NCBI GenBank assembly: GCA_964484255.1
Contig: CAZAEH010000004.1
Location: forward strand, 1 to 64,000
Direction of reading: 5' to 3'
DNA length: 64,000 nucleotides
Source: UBA6215 sp964484255
GTDB lineage: Bacteria > Omnitrophota > Gorgyraeia > Pluralincolimonadales > Pluralincolimonadaceae
This document shows, in pieces, positions 1 to 8,835 of this stretch (position 1 is its first letter; each line of letters begins with the position of its first letter). The position numbers were made by a program, and so were the translations under genes. The notes under the pieces are model-generated. The model saw nothing but the letters and a program-made list of their open reading frames with translations. It was not told the origin of the DNA and searched no databases.

Positions 1-537
1 GGCTTCGAACTTCATCTTCCGGTACACGCCGTTGCCGTTCACACCGAATACTATCTCTTTGAAGCCGCCGGCTTCCGAAACACTGGAGCTGAGTGTCTCG
101 ACAGACCACCCCTGGCCTGCAGCATACTTTGAATACATCCTGAAAAGGTCCGCGGCAAAAAGCGACGCTTCCTGCCCGCCTGTCCCCGCCCTTATCTCAA
201 TTATTATATTCTTGTCCGCATCGGGGTCATCTTCGAGAAGCAGGTCCTCTATCTCCCTTTCCAATGCAGGCAGGCGTTTCTTCAGGTCCAGGAGCTCTTC
301 CTTTGCGAGTTCCACGAGACCGGCATCTTCGGATTTTTTCCCGAGCATCTCCTCAAGGCCCGCTATCTCCGCGCTGACTTTCTTGTACTCCCTGTACCTG
401 CCGACTATGACCCTCAGGGAGGCGAGTTCTTTCGTATAACGCTGGTAGGCGGACGAATCCGCTATCACCTTCGGGTCAGTGATCAATTTTTCCAGTTCGT
501 CATAACGCTTAAGCCTGGCCTCTAAAGCTTCGAACAT
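1..537 (-). CDS. prfA: Peptide chain release factor 1, N-terminal part (cut by window edge)
   Basis: Release factor 1 recognises UAA/UAG in the ribosomal A site and triggers hydrolysis of peptidyl-tRNA. About 179 residues are visible: the coiled N-terminal PCRF region and the beginning of the central domain, with the family motif RAGTGGQEASLFAADLF near residues 116-132. RF2 has a different sequence at this motif (HAGAGG type), so RF1 is preferred. The start is ATG at 537. The GGQ catalytic loop lies beyond the left window edge. rpmE lies 15 bp upstream, a common bacterial neighbour pair. Family assignment is seen in the sequence; nothing looks broken apart from the edge. Confidence 0.93.
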   Translation of the reverse strand, partial: MFEALEARLKRYDELEKLITDPKVIADSSAYQRYTKELASLRVIVGRYREYKKVSAEIAGLEEMLGKKSEDAGLVELAKEELLDLKKRLPALEREIEDLLLEDDPDADKNIIIEIRAGTGGQEASLFAADLFRMYSKYAAGQGWSVETLSSSVSEAGGFKEIVFGVNGNGVYRKMKFEA

Positions 538-552
538 ATTCCGGCCCGGAAG

Positions 553-750
553 TTACTTCCTGTATTTCTTCTTGAACTTCTCGACCCTGCCGGCGGTATC
601 GACCAGCTTGGTGGTGCCGGTAAAGAACGGATGGCATTTCGAGCATATCTCGACCTTGATGTTCGGCTTTACCGAGCGGGTATGTATAACTTCCCCGCAA
701 GCACAGGTTATGGTCGTAGGTTCATATTTGGGATGGATCTTGTCTTTCAT
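553..750 (-). CDS. rpmE: 50S ribosomal protein L31 (zinc-binding type)
   Basis: This 65-residue protein binds the 50S central protuberance. It opens with MKDKIHPKYEPTTITCACG and carries the CxC plus CSKCHPFFTG cysteine set of the zinc-binding (C+) L31 form, then the conserved K-L-V-D-T-A-G-R-V-E-K-F tail. Length is normal for the family. A good Shine-Dalgarno (AAGGAG) lies just upstream of ATG 750. It sits between rho (26 bp upstream) and prfA, probably co-transcribed. The C+ form usually predicts that a zinc-free C- paralogue, if present, is elsewhere. Confidence 0.96.
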   Translation of the reverse strand: MKDKIHPKYEPTTITCACGEVIHTRSVKPNIKVEICSKCHPFFTGTTKLVDTAGRVEKFKKKYRK

Positions 751-776
751 TTTGCCTATCTCCTTTTATTTTTATG

Positions 777-2144
777 TTATTTCTGCTGCATGTTCATAAT
801 GAACTCCGCGTTCGTCTTGGTCTTGCTCAGCCTGTCGACAAGCAATTCCATGGCCTCGTCGGAGTTCATCTCGTTAAGCACTTTCCTGAGTATCCATATG
901 CGCTTGATGTCCTCATCCTTCAAAAGCAGGTCCTCTTTCCTGGTATTCGACCGTTTAATGTCGATGGCAGGATAGATCCTCTTCTGGAACATGTTCCTGT
1001 CAAGCTGGAGCTCCATGTTGCCGGTACCCTTGAATTCCTCAAAGATGACCTCATCCATGCGGCTGCCGGTATCGACAAGGGCCGTAGCGATGATAGTCAG
1101 TGAACCGCCCTCTTCCACTGCCCTTGCGGCCCCGAAGAACCTCTTAGGTTTATGCAGGGCACTGGAATCGACACCGCCCGAAAGGATCTTTCCGCTGTGC
1201 GGAGCCACCGTATTGTAGGCGCGCGCCAAGCGGGTGATCGAGTCGAGCAGGACGACGACATCCTTTTTGTTTTCAACAAGCCTCTTGGCTTTCTCGAGCA
1301 CTATTTCGGCAACCTGTATGTGCCTCTCGGCAGGTTCGTCAAAAGTGGAGCTTACCACCTCTCCTTTTACCGAACGCTGCATATCGGTGACTTCTTCCGG
1401 GCGCTCATCTATAAGAAGGACTATCAGGACTACGTCCGGATAGTTCTTCATTATCGAATTGGCTATCTTCTGCAGAAGTATCGTCTTGCCGCTGTAAGGC
1501 TGGGCGACTATAAGGCCCCTTTGCCCCTTACCGATGGGCGTCAGTAGGTCCATTATCCTCATGGATACTTCACCCGGCTCGGTCTCGAGCACATAACGCT
1601 CGTTCGCATATAACGGGGTAAGGTTATCGAACAGGGTGCGTTCCTTCATTGATTCGGGATGCTCCATGTTGACTACCTCGACCTTAAGCAGGGCAAAATA
1701 ACGTTCGCCTTCCTTTGGAGGGCGTATCTGCCCGCTTACCGTGTCCCCTGTCCTTAGATCAAACCTCCTGATCTGGCTGGGCGAGACATATATGTCGTCC
1801 GGCGAAGGCAGGTAGTTATAATTCGACGAACGCAGGAACCCGAAGCCGTCAGGCAATATCTCAAGCACGCCCTCGCCGAACATAAAACCTTCCTTCTCGG
1901 CCTGGGCCTGGAGTATCTTGAAAATAAGGTCCTGCTTCTTGAGCCCGCTTATCGAATTGATATTGAGGTCCTTGGCAGCCTTGGTAAGCTCTTGTATCGT
2001 CATCTTCTTCAATTTGGCGATGTTGAGCACGGGACCCGGCGATTCTTTCGGCTCTGCGGCCTCCTTAATCTCCTTGGCCTCCTTGGTATCCTTGATTTCC
2101 TTGCTTGTTTGTTTCCCGTTCGTCTCTTCACTGCTACTTTTCAT
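777..2144 (-). CDS. rho: Transcription termination factor Rho
   Basis: Rho is a hexameric RNA-dependent ATPase/translocase that ends transcription on C-rich untranslated RNA. I chose ATG 2144 (455 residues) because GAGGAGG sits 4-5 nt upstream and because the longer open frame overlaps the GGDEF gene. In order: a lysine/glutamate-rich low-complexity N-terminal extension (about residues 1-40), the Rho_N helix bundle (MTIQELTKAAKDL), the cold-shock-like RNA-binding domain (about 90-165, LEILPDGFGFLRS), and the RecA-type ATPase with P-loop GQRGLIVAQPYSGKT and the D-S-I-T-R-L-A-R-A-Y motif. Length and motifs are normal. The charged insert is variable in the family. Confidence 0.97.
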   Translation of the reverse strand: MKSSSEETNGKQTSKEIKDTKEAKEIKEAAEPKESPGPVLNIAKLKKMTIQELTKAAKDLNINSISGLKKQDLIFKILQAQAEKEGFMFGEGVLEILPDGFGFLRSSNYNYLPSPDDIYVSPSQIRRFDLRTGDTVSGQIRPPKEGERYFALLKVEVVNMEHPESMKERTLFDNLTPLYANERYVLETEPGEVSMRIMDLLTPIGKGQRGLIVAQPYSGKTILLQKIANSIMKNYPDVVLIVLLIDERPEEVTDMQRSVKGEVVSSTFDEPAERHIQVAEIVLEKAKRLVENKKDVVVLLDSITRLARAYNTVAPHSGKILSGGVDSSALHKPKRFFGAARAVEEGGSLTIIATALVDTGSRMDEVIFEEFKGTGNMELQLDRNMFQKRIYPAIDIKRSNTRKEDLLLKDEDIKRIWILRKVLNEMNSDEAMELLVDRLSKTKTNAEFIMNMQQK

Positions 2145-2652
2145 TCCATTCCTCCTCTTCCATAAAAACCTTGAATATTCCCCCCTCTTTTTGTGCCAAA
2201 GCCAACGCTTCCACTGCGCATCCCAGTAACTCATCCCCGGAGAATGCGAATGAAAAATAGTTCGCGATCCCCACGGAAACCGAGATTTTGAGCTTCTCTG
2301 AAGCGAATTCACGCGACCTTACCGCCTGCAGGATCCTGGCGCTGCGCTCCTTTGCCTCTTTTAATGTCACATCCCTAAGAAGGACCAGGAACTCATCGCC
2401 TCCAAATCTCGCAAGCAGGTCCTTTCCGCCAAGGCCGTCCTTCAATAATCCGGCCAGGGACACCAGGACTTCATTGCCGGTGTTCCTTCCGTACCAGCGG
2501 TTGACGCGTTCGAGATTATCTATGTCAACAAGAAGCAATGCAACACTAGGGAGCACTCTCTTATCTTTAGAGCCGGATATCTCGTTATCCAGGACACCTA
2601 TGATATCCTCTATTTTATTAGGGCAACCTATGCTCCCACAAGCTTCTTCCAT
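2134..2652 (-). CDS. Small stand-alone GGDEF-domain diguanylate cyclase
   Basis: The 172-residue protein is almost only a GGDEF domain, which makes cyclic di-GMP from two GTP. The active-site loop ARFGGDEFLVLLRD (about residues 80-95) is intact, as is the metal-binding VDIDNLERVN segment upstream. The residue expected to be Arg of the inhibitory RxxD site is Gly (GGKD), so I infer no classical product inhibition. No membrane segment or sensor domain is visible. The gene overlaps the end of coaE by 25 bp and the start of rho by 11 bp, so it is probably translated in coupling with them. The substrate class is sure; the physiological target is unknown, though MshEN-type ATPases in this window are candidate c-di-GMP receptors. 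Confidence 0.9.
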   Translation of the reverse strand: MEEACGSIGCPNKIEDIIGVLDNEISGSKDKRVLPSVALLLVDIDNLERVNRWYGRNTGNEVLVSLAGLLKDGLGGKDLLARFGGDEFLVLLRDVTLKEAKERSARILQAVRSREFASEKLKISVSVGIANYFSFAFSGDELLGCAVEALALAQKEGGIFKVFMEEEEWNEK

Positions 2653-3227
2653 ATCTGTCTGACCTGTTTCTCCGTGGCTATAGGAGAACCTCCATTATCC
2701 ACCACATAATCGGCAGCTGCCGCTTTCTCCTTGAGCGGAAGCTGCGCGGATATCCTTTTAAGCGCTTCGGAACGGCTTATCCCGAGCTTGCCGCAAGCCC
2801 TTTCTATTTGTACGCGCTTAGGGGCGGTAACCACTACCAGTTTATCTATATATCGCCTCCCGCCGGACTCCAGAAGCAACGGTACGTCAAGTATTATTAT
2901 AGCGGACTTATCGGCCCGGCGTATCCTGGCTGCGGCTGCACGCATATGCCTGTATATCTCGGGATGCAATATGCCGCAAAGCCTGTCCAATCCCCCGCTG
3001 TCGGAGAAGACAATCTTTCCGAGGACTTTCCTATCAATATACCCGCCGCGCCTCAAGAGCTTCTTGCCGAAAACCGAAACTACTTTCTTCCAGGCCGGTT
3101 TTCCCGGTTCCATTATTGAATGGGATATCTCATCCGCGTCAATGACCGCCGCACCCATTCTCCTGAACATCCCGGAGACGGTACTCTTACCCGTACCGAT
3201 ACTTCCGGTAACTCCTATCACGGGCAT
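2628..3227 (-). CDS. coaE: Dephospho-CoA kinase
   Basis: CoaE phosphorylates the 3'-hydroxyl of dephospho-CoA, the last step of coenzyme A synthesis. I start it at ATG 3227 (199 residues, the usual length), which begins MPVIGVTGSIGTGKS and lies 2 bp after the glgA stop; the longer in-frame reading would overlap glgA by about 95 bp. The P-loop GSIGTGKS is at residues 8-15, followed by the DADEISH substrate motif and the DVPLLLESGG lid region. No strong Shine-Dalgarno is visible, so translation probably depends on glgA. The C-terminal end overlaps the GGDEF gene. Confidence 0.94.
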   Translation of the reverse strand: MPVIGVTGSIGTGKSTVSGMFRRMGAAVIDADEISHSIMEPGKPAWKKVVSVFGKKLLRRGGYIDRKVLGKIVFSDSGGLDRLCGILHPEIYRHMRAAAARIRRADKSAIIILDVPLLLESGGRRYIDKLVVVTAPKRVQIERACGKLGISRSEALKRISAQLPLKEKAAAADYVVDNGGSPIATEKQVRQIWKKLVGA

Positions 3228-3229
3228 CT

Positions 3230-4627
3230 TCAGACCAGTTTCTTGTATAATTCCAGGTACTTCTTCGCCGAACGTTGCCATGAAAAATCGCACGCCATGG
3301 CGTTCGACACCAACTTCGTCCATAACCTCTTCTGCTTATAGACCATCAGGGCGCGTCTTACGGCGTCAAAAAGTTCCCATGTATCATAGCGCCCAAAAAG
3401 GAACCCGTTGCCCTCGCCGGTCTTTATGTTAAACTCCGATATGGTATCGGCCAGGCCTCCGGTATTACGGGCTATCGGTATAGTCCCGTACCTGAGAGAT
3501 ATCATCTGCCCCAGTCCACATGGCTCATACCTTGACGGCATAAGGAACATATCCGAACCGGCATAAATCTTCTTTGCCAACACTTCGTCAAACTTGAGGT
3601 TTATAGATGCTTTTCGGGGCATTCTACTGCCAATCTCCCCGAACAGCCGGTGGTATTTTTCCTCGCCGGTTCCCAAGAGCACAAATTGGACATCCATATC
3701 ATCCAAGAGCCGGTTGATCATCCCGGATATGAGGTCCAATCCTTTCTGGTCCGCTAATCTGGATATCACCCCTATAACGGGCATATCGGCTCTTACATCG
3801 AGCCCGCATTCTTTCTGAAGTAAGGCCTTGTCCATTGCCTTACCTCCGGGCCTTGAGGCTGAAAAATGATATTTTAGTTCAGTGTCTTTTGACGGGTTCC
3901 ACTCGCCGTAATCGATCCCGTTGAGTATACCGAAAAGGTGGTCCCTTCTCTCTCTGAGCAACGGATCTAGCCCGTAACCGAACTCTCCGGTCTGGATCTC
4001 TTCGGCATACGCAGGAGATACGGTACTTATGAAGTCCGAAAAGACCAGGCCTCCTTTCAAGACATTCACCATGTCATAGAACTCCAGCCTGTGCATGGTA
4101 AAATATTCCCATCCCAGCTGCGTCTTCGGAAAATCTAATTTGGAAAAAACACCCTGGTAACCGAGGTTATGGACGGTTAACAATGTTCTTATCCCTCTGC
4201 AAGACTTATACTTAGGCCAAAATATCTCTTTAAGATATAATGGGACAAGGGCCGTCTGCCAATCATTGCAATGTATGATATCAGGTTTGAACTTCTTTTT
4301 TCTTATTATCTCAAGAACCTGTTTTGAAAAGAACACGAACCTGTCAAGGTTATCGCCGTAATCGTTGCCGTTCTCGGCATACAGGCCATCCCGCATGAAA
4401 TAACCGTCATTCTCTACAAAATATACCGGCACTTTACCGCCCAGGAGCGTTTCATTGCCCTTGACCTTCACGCATTTGTATTTCGGGGTCACCACCCTTA
4501 TATCAACCCCGGATTTATTGAGCGCAACGGGCAGGCTTCCGGCAACATCAGCCAGTCCGCCTGTCTTGGAATAAGGCTCTACCTCGCTTGAGGCAAAGAG
4601 CACTTTCAGCTTACTGCGCGTCGCCAT
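3230..4627 (-). CDS. glgA: Glycogen synthase (ADP-glucose type, GT5)
   Basis: GlgA extends alpha-1,4-glucan chains using ADP-glucose. The 465-residue protein is full length for the bacterial family. The N-terminal glucose-donor motif KTGGLADVAGSLP is at about residues 21-33 and the C-terminal GT5 motif SRYEPCGLGQMISLRYGTIP is near 365-385, including the conserved Glu of the E-P-C-G loop. The start ATG 4627 lies immediately after the polA stop. It is the only glycogen-metabolism gene in the window, so the rest of the pathway (glgB, glgC) must be elsewhere. It sits in a housekeeping run between polA and coaE. Confidence 0.95.
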   Translation of the reverse strand: MATRSKLKVLFASSEVEPYSKTGGLADVAGSLPVALNKSGVDIRVVTPKYKCVKVKGNETLLGGKVPVYFVENDGYFMRDGLYAENGNDYGDNLDRFVFFSKQVLEIIRKKKFKPDIIHCNDWQTALVPLYLKEIFWPKYKSCRGIRTLLTVHNLGYQGVFSKLDFPKTQLGWEYFTMHRLEFYDMVNVLKGGLVFSDFISTVSPAYAEEIQTGEFGYGLDPLLRERRDHLFGILNGIDYGEWNPSKDTELKYHFSASRPGGKAMDKALLQKECGLDVRADMPVIGVISRLADQKGLDLISGMINRLLDDMDVQFVLLGTGEEKYHRLFGEIGSRMPRKASINLKFDEVLAKKIYAGSDMFLMPSRYEPCGLGQMISLRYGTIPIARNTGGLADTISEFNIKTGEGNGFLFGRYDTWELFDAVRRALMVYKQKRLWTKLVSNAMACDFSWQRSAKKYLELYKKLV

Positions 4628-4628
4628 A

Positions 4629-7295
4629 TCAGGCGGCCTCCAGCCAGTTCTTTCCCGCTTTTATCTGGACCTTTACAGGAACTTTAAGCCTAACCACTTC
4701 TTCCATCCTTGTCTTTACAAGACCTTTCATTACCTCCAGCTCTTCTTCAGGGACCTCAAAAACGAGCTCATCGTGTACTTGGAGGATCATCTTGGACCTC
4801 AGTTTCTTTTCGTCGATCAAGCGTTGGATATTGATCATCGCTATCTTGATCAGGTCCGCAGCCGAACCCTGGATCGGGGCGTTGATCGCCGCCCTTTCGG
4901 CGAACTGCCTGACTGAGTTGTTCTTGCTGTTTATCTCCGGCAGGTACCTGCGCCTGTTTAATATCGTGGTGACATAACCGTCATGTCTTGCCTCTTCCAC
5001 CAAGCCCTCCAAAAAAATCTTTACCTTGACGTATTTATCGAAATATGCGTCTATAAACTCCTTGGCCTTGGATATCCCGATCCTGAGTTCTTTCGAAAGC
5101 CCGAATGGGCTCATCCCATAGACTATCCCAAAGTTGACCGTCTTGGCTATAGAACGCATCTCGTTAGTGACATCATTCTCCCCGACCCCGAATATAAGCG
5201 AAGCGGTGTGGGCATGTATGTCACGGTCATTCTCGAAAGCCTTCAGGAGCTCGTTATCCGAGGAAAAATGTGCTAGTATCCTCAGTTCTATCTGCGAATA
5301 ATCCGCGGCCAGTATCGACCACCCTTTGTTGCCTGATATAAAAGCTTTGCGTATCCTCCTGCCCATCTCTGTCTTTACCGGGATATTCTGGAAATTGGGA
5401 TCCGAGGAACTCAGCCGGCCGGTAGCGGTTACCGTCTGGTTAAAAGACGTGTGGACCCGGCCCGTCTTGCCGTTCACCAATTCCGGCAATGCATCGACAT
5501 AAGTAGACTTAAGTTTCTGGATCTCCCTGTATTTCAACAACAACGCCGGCAAAGGGTGAGCCGCCGACAAGGTATCCAGGACATCAACGTCCGTTGAATG
5601 GCCCGTCTTCGTCTTCTTAACCGCAGGGAGCCCGAGTTTAACAAAGAGCACTTCGGAAAGCTGTTTAGGCGAATTGATATTGAACTCTGTCCCTGCCGTT
5701 TCGTATATTTCCGCAGTCAATCTATCAAGCTGCTTTTCCATATCAACCGACATTTTGCCCAAGTAACCGGTATCGATAGCCACCCCGGTAAATTCCATGT
5801 CCGCCAGGCAATCAACCAGCGGCATCTCGACCTCATGGAAAAGCTTGCCCATATCCTTTTCTTCAAGCTGGGCATCCAGCACTTTTTTAAGCCTGAAAGT
5901 CGCATCAGAATCCTGGCAGCAATAGTCTTTTACACGGCCAACATCGACTTCCTTCATAGTTATCTTCTTCTTGCCCTCGCCTATAAGCTCCGTTATGGGG
6001 GTCTTCTTCAGCCCCAGGTATTCCAGCGAGATATCCTCAAGGTTATGGTTAAATTTTGAAGGGTTGAGGATATATGAAGCCACCATAGTATCAAAGATCT
6101 GCCCTTTTATCTTCACTCCGTTTACTTCCAGAAGCAGCTTCTCGTATTTTATGTTCTGGCCTATCTTCGTTATGCCCTTGTCTTCCAATACCTTTTTAAG
6201 CTGGCCTAAAACTTCCTGTTTAGGCAACCCTCCTTCAACATCACCTATAGGAACGTAAAAGGCAAGGCCTTCCTTCCAGCAAAAAGATACGCCCACGGGT
6301 TCACAGGACATGGGATCCGGCCCGGTCGTCTCGAAGTCCAGAGCAAACTCATTTTGCGCTGACAAATCTTTAACCAACCGTTCAAGGCCGTCATTGCCAG
6401 ATACAAGCCTGTAATCACCGGATATCTTCTTGCCCGGTGAAGACAGGTCCTTAAGCAAGCTCTTGAATTCCAGTTCATTGAACAGTTCATATAATCTTTG
6501 CCCGTCAGGCGCCCCCAGGCGGAGGGATTCAAGGTCAATCTCTATGGGCACATTGCCGTCAACCGTAGCCAATTCTTTGCTCATGATCGCCTGTTCCCTG
6601 CCGGACGATATTTTTTTACGCAGGGTCTCAGACTTTATCGAATTAACGCCGTCCAAGACCTTCTCGAGGCTGCCAAAATCCTCCATAAGTTTCCTGGCAG
6701 TCACCTCCCCGACCCCGGCTATACCGGGAATATTGTCGGAAGCGTCCCCCATAAGTGCCATGAGATCCGTTATCTTCCCGGGGGGAACTCCGTATCGTTC
6801 TCTGACCGCCTCCGCATCATATATGAGCCCTTCTTTATGAAGATTGTATACGTTGGTACGCGGCCCGACAAGCTGAAGCATATCCTTATCCCCGGTCACT
6901 ATATAGACCTCGAAACCTTCCCCGGAAGCCCTGCCGGCGACGGTCGCCAGGATATCATCCGCCTCGTAACCCTGCATTTCAAAGATCGGTATATTATAAG
7001 CCCTTACAACTTCTTTTATTATGGGCATCTGGTCTACAAGCTCTTCCGGCATCGGTTTCCGGTGTATCTTGTATTTCTCGAACTTCTTATGCCTGAAAGT
7101 CGGCCCTTTCAGGTCGAAAGCTATCGCCATATATCCGGGCTTTTCGTCCTTGATGATCTTGTTGATCATCGTGATAAACCCGTATATAGCGTTCGTAGGC
7201 TGGCCTTTCGAGTTCGTCAGGGCCCGTATGGCATAAAATGCCCTGTAACAGAACGAATTGCCATCTACGAGAAACAACCTTCTTTTATCGGACAT
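4629..7295 (-). CDS. polA: DNA polymerase I
   Basis: PolA fills gaps and removes RNA primers. The 888-residue protein has all three modules. First is a 5'-3' exonuclease (about 1-290; DLKGPTFRHKKFEKYK, TGDKDMLQLV, LMGDASDNIPG). Second is a 3'-5' exonuclease (about 305-490) that keeps the proofreading acidic residues DFET and the late YCCQDSDAT motif. Third is family A polymerase (about 500-888; motif A DYSQIELRILAHF, motif B KTVNFGIVYGMS, motif C QVHDELVFEVPEEE). Proofreading is therefore probably active, unlike in Taq. ATG 7295 follows a 95-bp gap in which I found no convincing promoter. Confidence 0.97.
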   Translation of the reverse strand: MSDKRRLFLVDGNSFCYRAFYAIRALTNSKGQPTNAIYGFITMINKIIKDEKPGYMAIAFDLKGPTFRHKKFEKYKIHRKPMPEELVDQMPIIKEVVRAYNIPIFEMQGYEADDILATVAGRASGEGFEVYIVTGDKDMLQLVGPRTNVYNLHKEGLIYDAEAVRERYGVPPGKITDLMALMGDASDNIPGIAGVGEVTARKLMEDFGSLEKVLDGVNSIKSETLRKKISSGREQAIMSKELATVDGNVPIEIDLESLRLGAPDGQRLYELFNELEFKSLLKDLSSPGKKISGDYRLVSGNDGLERLVKDLSAQNEFALDFETTGPDPMSCEPVGVSFCWKEGLAFYVPIGDVEGGLPKQEVLGQLKKVLEDKGITKIGQNIKYEKLLLEVNGVKIKGQIFDTMVASYILNPSKFNHNLEDISLEYLGLKKTPITELIGEGKKKITMKEVDVGRVKDYCCQDSDATFRLKKVLDAQLEEKDMGKLFHEVEMPLVDCLADMEFTGVAIDTGYLGKMSVDMEKQLDRLTAEIYETAGTEFNINSPKQLSEVLFVKLGLPAVKKTKTGHSTDVDVLDTLSAAHPLPALLLKYREIQKLKSTYVDALPELVNGKTGRVHTSFNQTVTATGRLSSSDPNFQNIPVKTEMGRRIRKAFISGNKGWSILAADYSQIELRILAHFSSDNELLKAFENDRDIHAHTASLIFGVGENDVTNEMRSIAKTVNFGIVYGMSPFGLSKELRIGISKAKEFIDAYFDKYVKVKIFLEGLVEEARHDGYVTTILNRRRYLPEINSKNNSVRQFAERAAINAPIQGSAADLIKIAMINIQRLIDEKKLRSKMILQVHDELVFEVPEEELEVMKGLVKTRMEEVVRLKVPVKVQIKAGKNWLEAA

Positions 7296-7390
7296 TGCTC
7301 AATATAGATATTCTTCTTATTGGGTACTTTTCCGGTGTAGGTAATATGCGGGAATACAATAAGGCGTGAACCCCAAAAATACTGGTTTGT

Positions 7391-7714
7391 CTATTCCTTG
7401 AGCTTTACAGCCGTTCCATAAGCATATACATAACCGCTGTAATTGAAGTAATTGATACCTACTACGTAATCGGCTCCAAGGTCCCTCGCGGTATCCTTTA
7501 ATTTTCCGTTAAGGCCGTCGAGATTCACCTCTCCTCCGCGAGCCGAGATTATTCCTATTACTTTGTATGACTCCTTCAGGTCCCCCGTGGTAAGGACGAT
7601 CTCTTTCTGTTTGCCGTTGGAACCCTTGTTCTTGGGCATCACCTGGGCATCAATTGTCGAAACCAATACCAGTGCAGCCAAAACGGCTGCAACTATAAAT
7701 ATATTACGCTTCAT
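7391..7714 (-). CDS. Small secreted protein, YbjQ/heavy-metal-binding-like fold
   Basis: This 107-residue protein starts with a clear Sec signal peptide (MKRNIFIVAAVLAALVLVSTIDAQ). The mature part has alternating beta segments and a C-terminal block ARDLGADYVVGINYFNYSG, which resembles the GAnAVvGv.f region of the YbjQ/UPF0145 fold; that match is by eye and only tentative. It overlaps the stop of the upstream secretin gene by 4 bp, so it ends the T2SS-like operon and is presumably periplasmic or outer-membrane associated. It has no lipobox. The function is unknown; a role beside the secretin is inferred from position only. Confidence 0.6.
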   Translation of the reverse strand: MKRNIFIVAAVLAALVLVSTIDAQVMPKNKGSNGKQKEIVLTTGDLKESYKVIGIISARGGEVNLDGLNGKLKDTARDLGADYVVGINYFNYSGYVYAYGTAVKLKE

Positions 7715-8835
7715 AGTACCGGTTCTCCTCTGGAATCAAGTACCGTAGCCGTAAGGAAGATCAAAAGGTTCTTCTTCGCACTGGTGCTGTGATGGGTCTT
7801 AAAAAGATCCCCTACCAGCGGGAGATCTCCCAGTACGGGCACCTTCCTCTTCGTGACATCCTCAGTCTCCCTGATAAGGCCGCCGATAACAACAGTTTCT
7901 CCGCTTTTTAGGACTACCGACGTCTGCGTAGTCCTGGTATCTATTATGGGGTAACCGAGCCCGTCAGGAAACTCATCTGCGGCTGAAATCGGCACCTGGT
8001 CGACCAGGACACTTACTTCCGGATGTATATCCATGGTGATTATCTTGTTGTCGCCTGAAACGGTAGGAGTGACTTCAAGCATGATCCCGGTAACCTTTTC
8101 GGCAACTTTATATACCTCGACCATGATAGGCCTGCCGGTAGTACCGATATTCGTCCTCGTGAAATCGGAGGCATAGGGCACTATATTGGCAAGCTGTATG
8201 TTGGCCATCTGCCCGGAAAGCGTCGTTACCGTAGGCGACGAGAGCAGGTTTAACTTGCCCTGCTCCTCAAGGGCCTTTATATGCATTCGTATCTGGTTAC
8301 CTGCAGCCGTGAAAGTGCCGAGTTGTAAATCCAGACCGCCGGCTTCGTTTGCAAGCCCGAATACACCTGCAAGATCATCATTGGCATCGCTTCTGTCCAG
8401 CATGGAACTAGAGAACATACTTACGCCGGTATTGCTGAAACGATTATTCTTTTCCGCGGAGCGGTTGGGTCTGTACCATTCCCATTCCACTCCAAGTTCT
8501 TCTATATCGGTAACATCTATCTCCACGAACCTGGCCTGGATCTTAACCTGGCTGGGACCGGTGTCCCAAAGCTCGATTAGGTCCCTTGCCAATACCTGGT
8601 TGGTCGGGGTGTCCGTTATAGTCAAAACACCGGTGATATCATCCATCACTATCTTCCTTTCCGGGTTCTCCGGTAGGGCCTGCTGAAGATAGTCTTGAAT
8701 ATTGTCGGCCTCTCCACCTGATGAGATTTCTCCTGCCCCCTCGCTTTCCGCCTGGGCAAACACGTTTGAAGAAACAAAAAAAGCAAAGGCCGTTATAACC
8801 GTTGCAAATATCAAAACCCGGACGGTCATCTTCAT
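7711..8835 (-). CDS. Secretin-domain protein B (GspD C-terminal ring type)
   Basis: The 374-residue protein has a signal peptide (cleaved near the A-Q-A-E), a short N1-like subdomain (IVMDDITGVLTITDTP), the secretin entry motif GPSQVKIQARFVEIDVTD (about 93-110), and a complete secretin beta-domain ending VPVLGDLPLVGDLFKTH plus NLLIFLTATVLD. It lacks the N0/STN and long N-terminal domains of an ordinary GspD or PilQ, which are encoded by the gene ending at 9926. It is a paralogue of the protein directly upstream and overlaps it by ATGA. Likely an outer-membrane ring subunit of the T2SS-like machine; it might form a mixed ring with secretin A. Confidence 0.85.
   Translation of the reverse strand: MKMTVRVLIFATVITAFAFFVSSNVFAQAESEGAGEISSGGEADNIQDYLQQALPENPERKIVMDDITGVLTITDTPTNQVLARDLIELWDTGPSQVKIQARFVEIDVTDIEELGVEWEWYRPNRSAEKNNRFSNTGVSMFSSSMLDRSDANDDLAGVFGLANEAGGLDLQLGTFTAAGNQIRMHIKALEEQGKLNLLSSPTVTTLSGQMANIQLANIVPYASDFTRTNIGTTGRPIMVEVYKVAEKVTGIMLEVTPTVSGDNKIITMDIHPEVSVLVDQVPISAADEFPDGLGYPIIDTRTTQTSVVLKSGETVVIGGLIRETEDVTKRKVPVLGDLPLVGDLFKTHHSTSAKKNLLIFLTATVLDSRGEPVL

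Noticed and set aside
2145..2312. N-terminal extension of Rho by 56 residues
   Set aside because: Overlaps the GGDEF gene and has no Shine-Dalgarno; ATG 2144 has GAGGAGG.
3228..3323. N-terminal extension of CoaE
   Set aside because: It would overlap glgA by about 95 bp; the P-loop protein starts at ATG 3227.
7296..7390. Possible polA promoter
   Set aside because: No pair of hexamers with acceptable spacing found.
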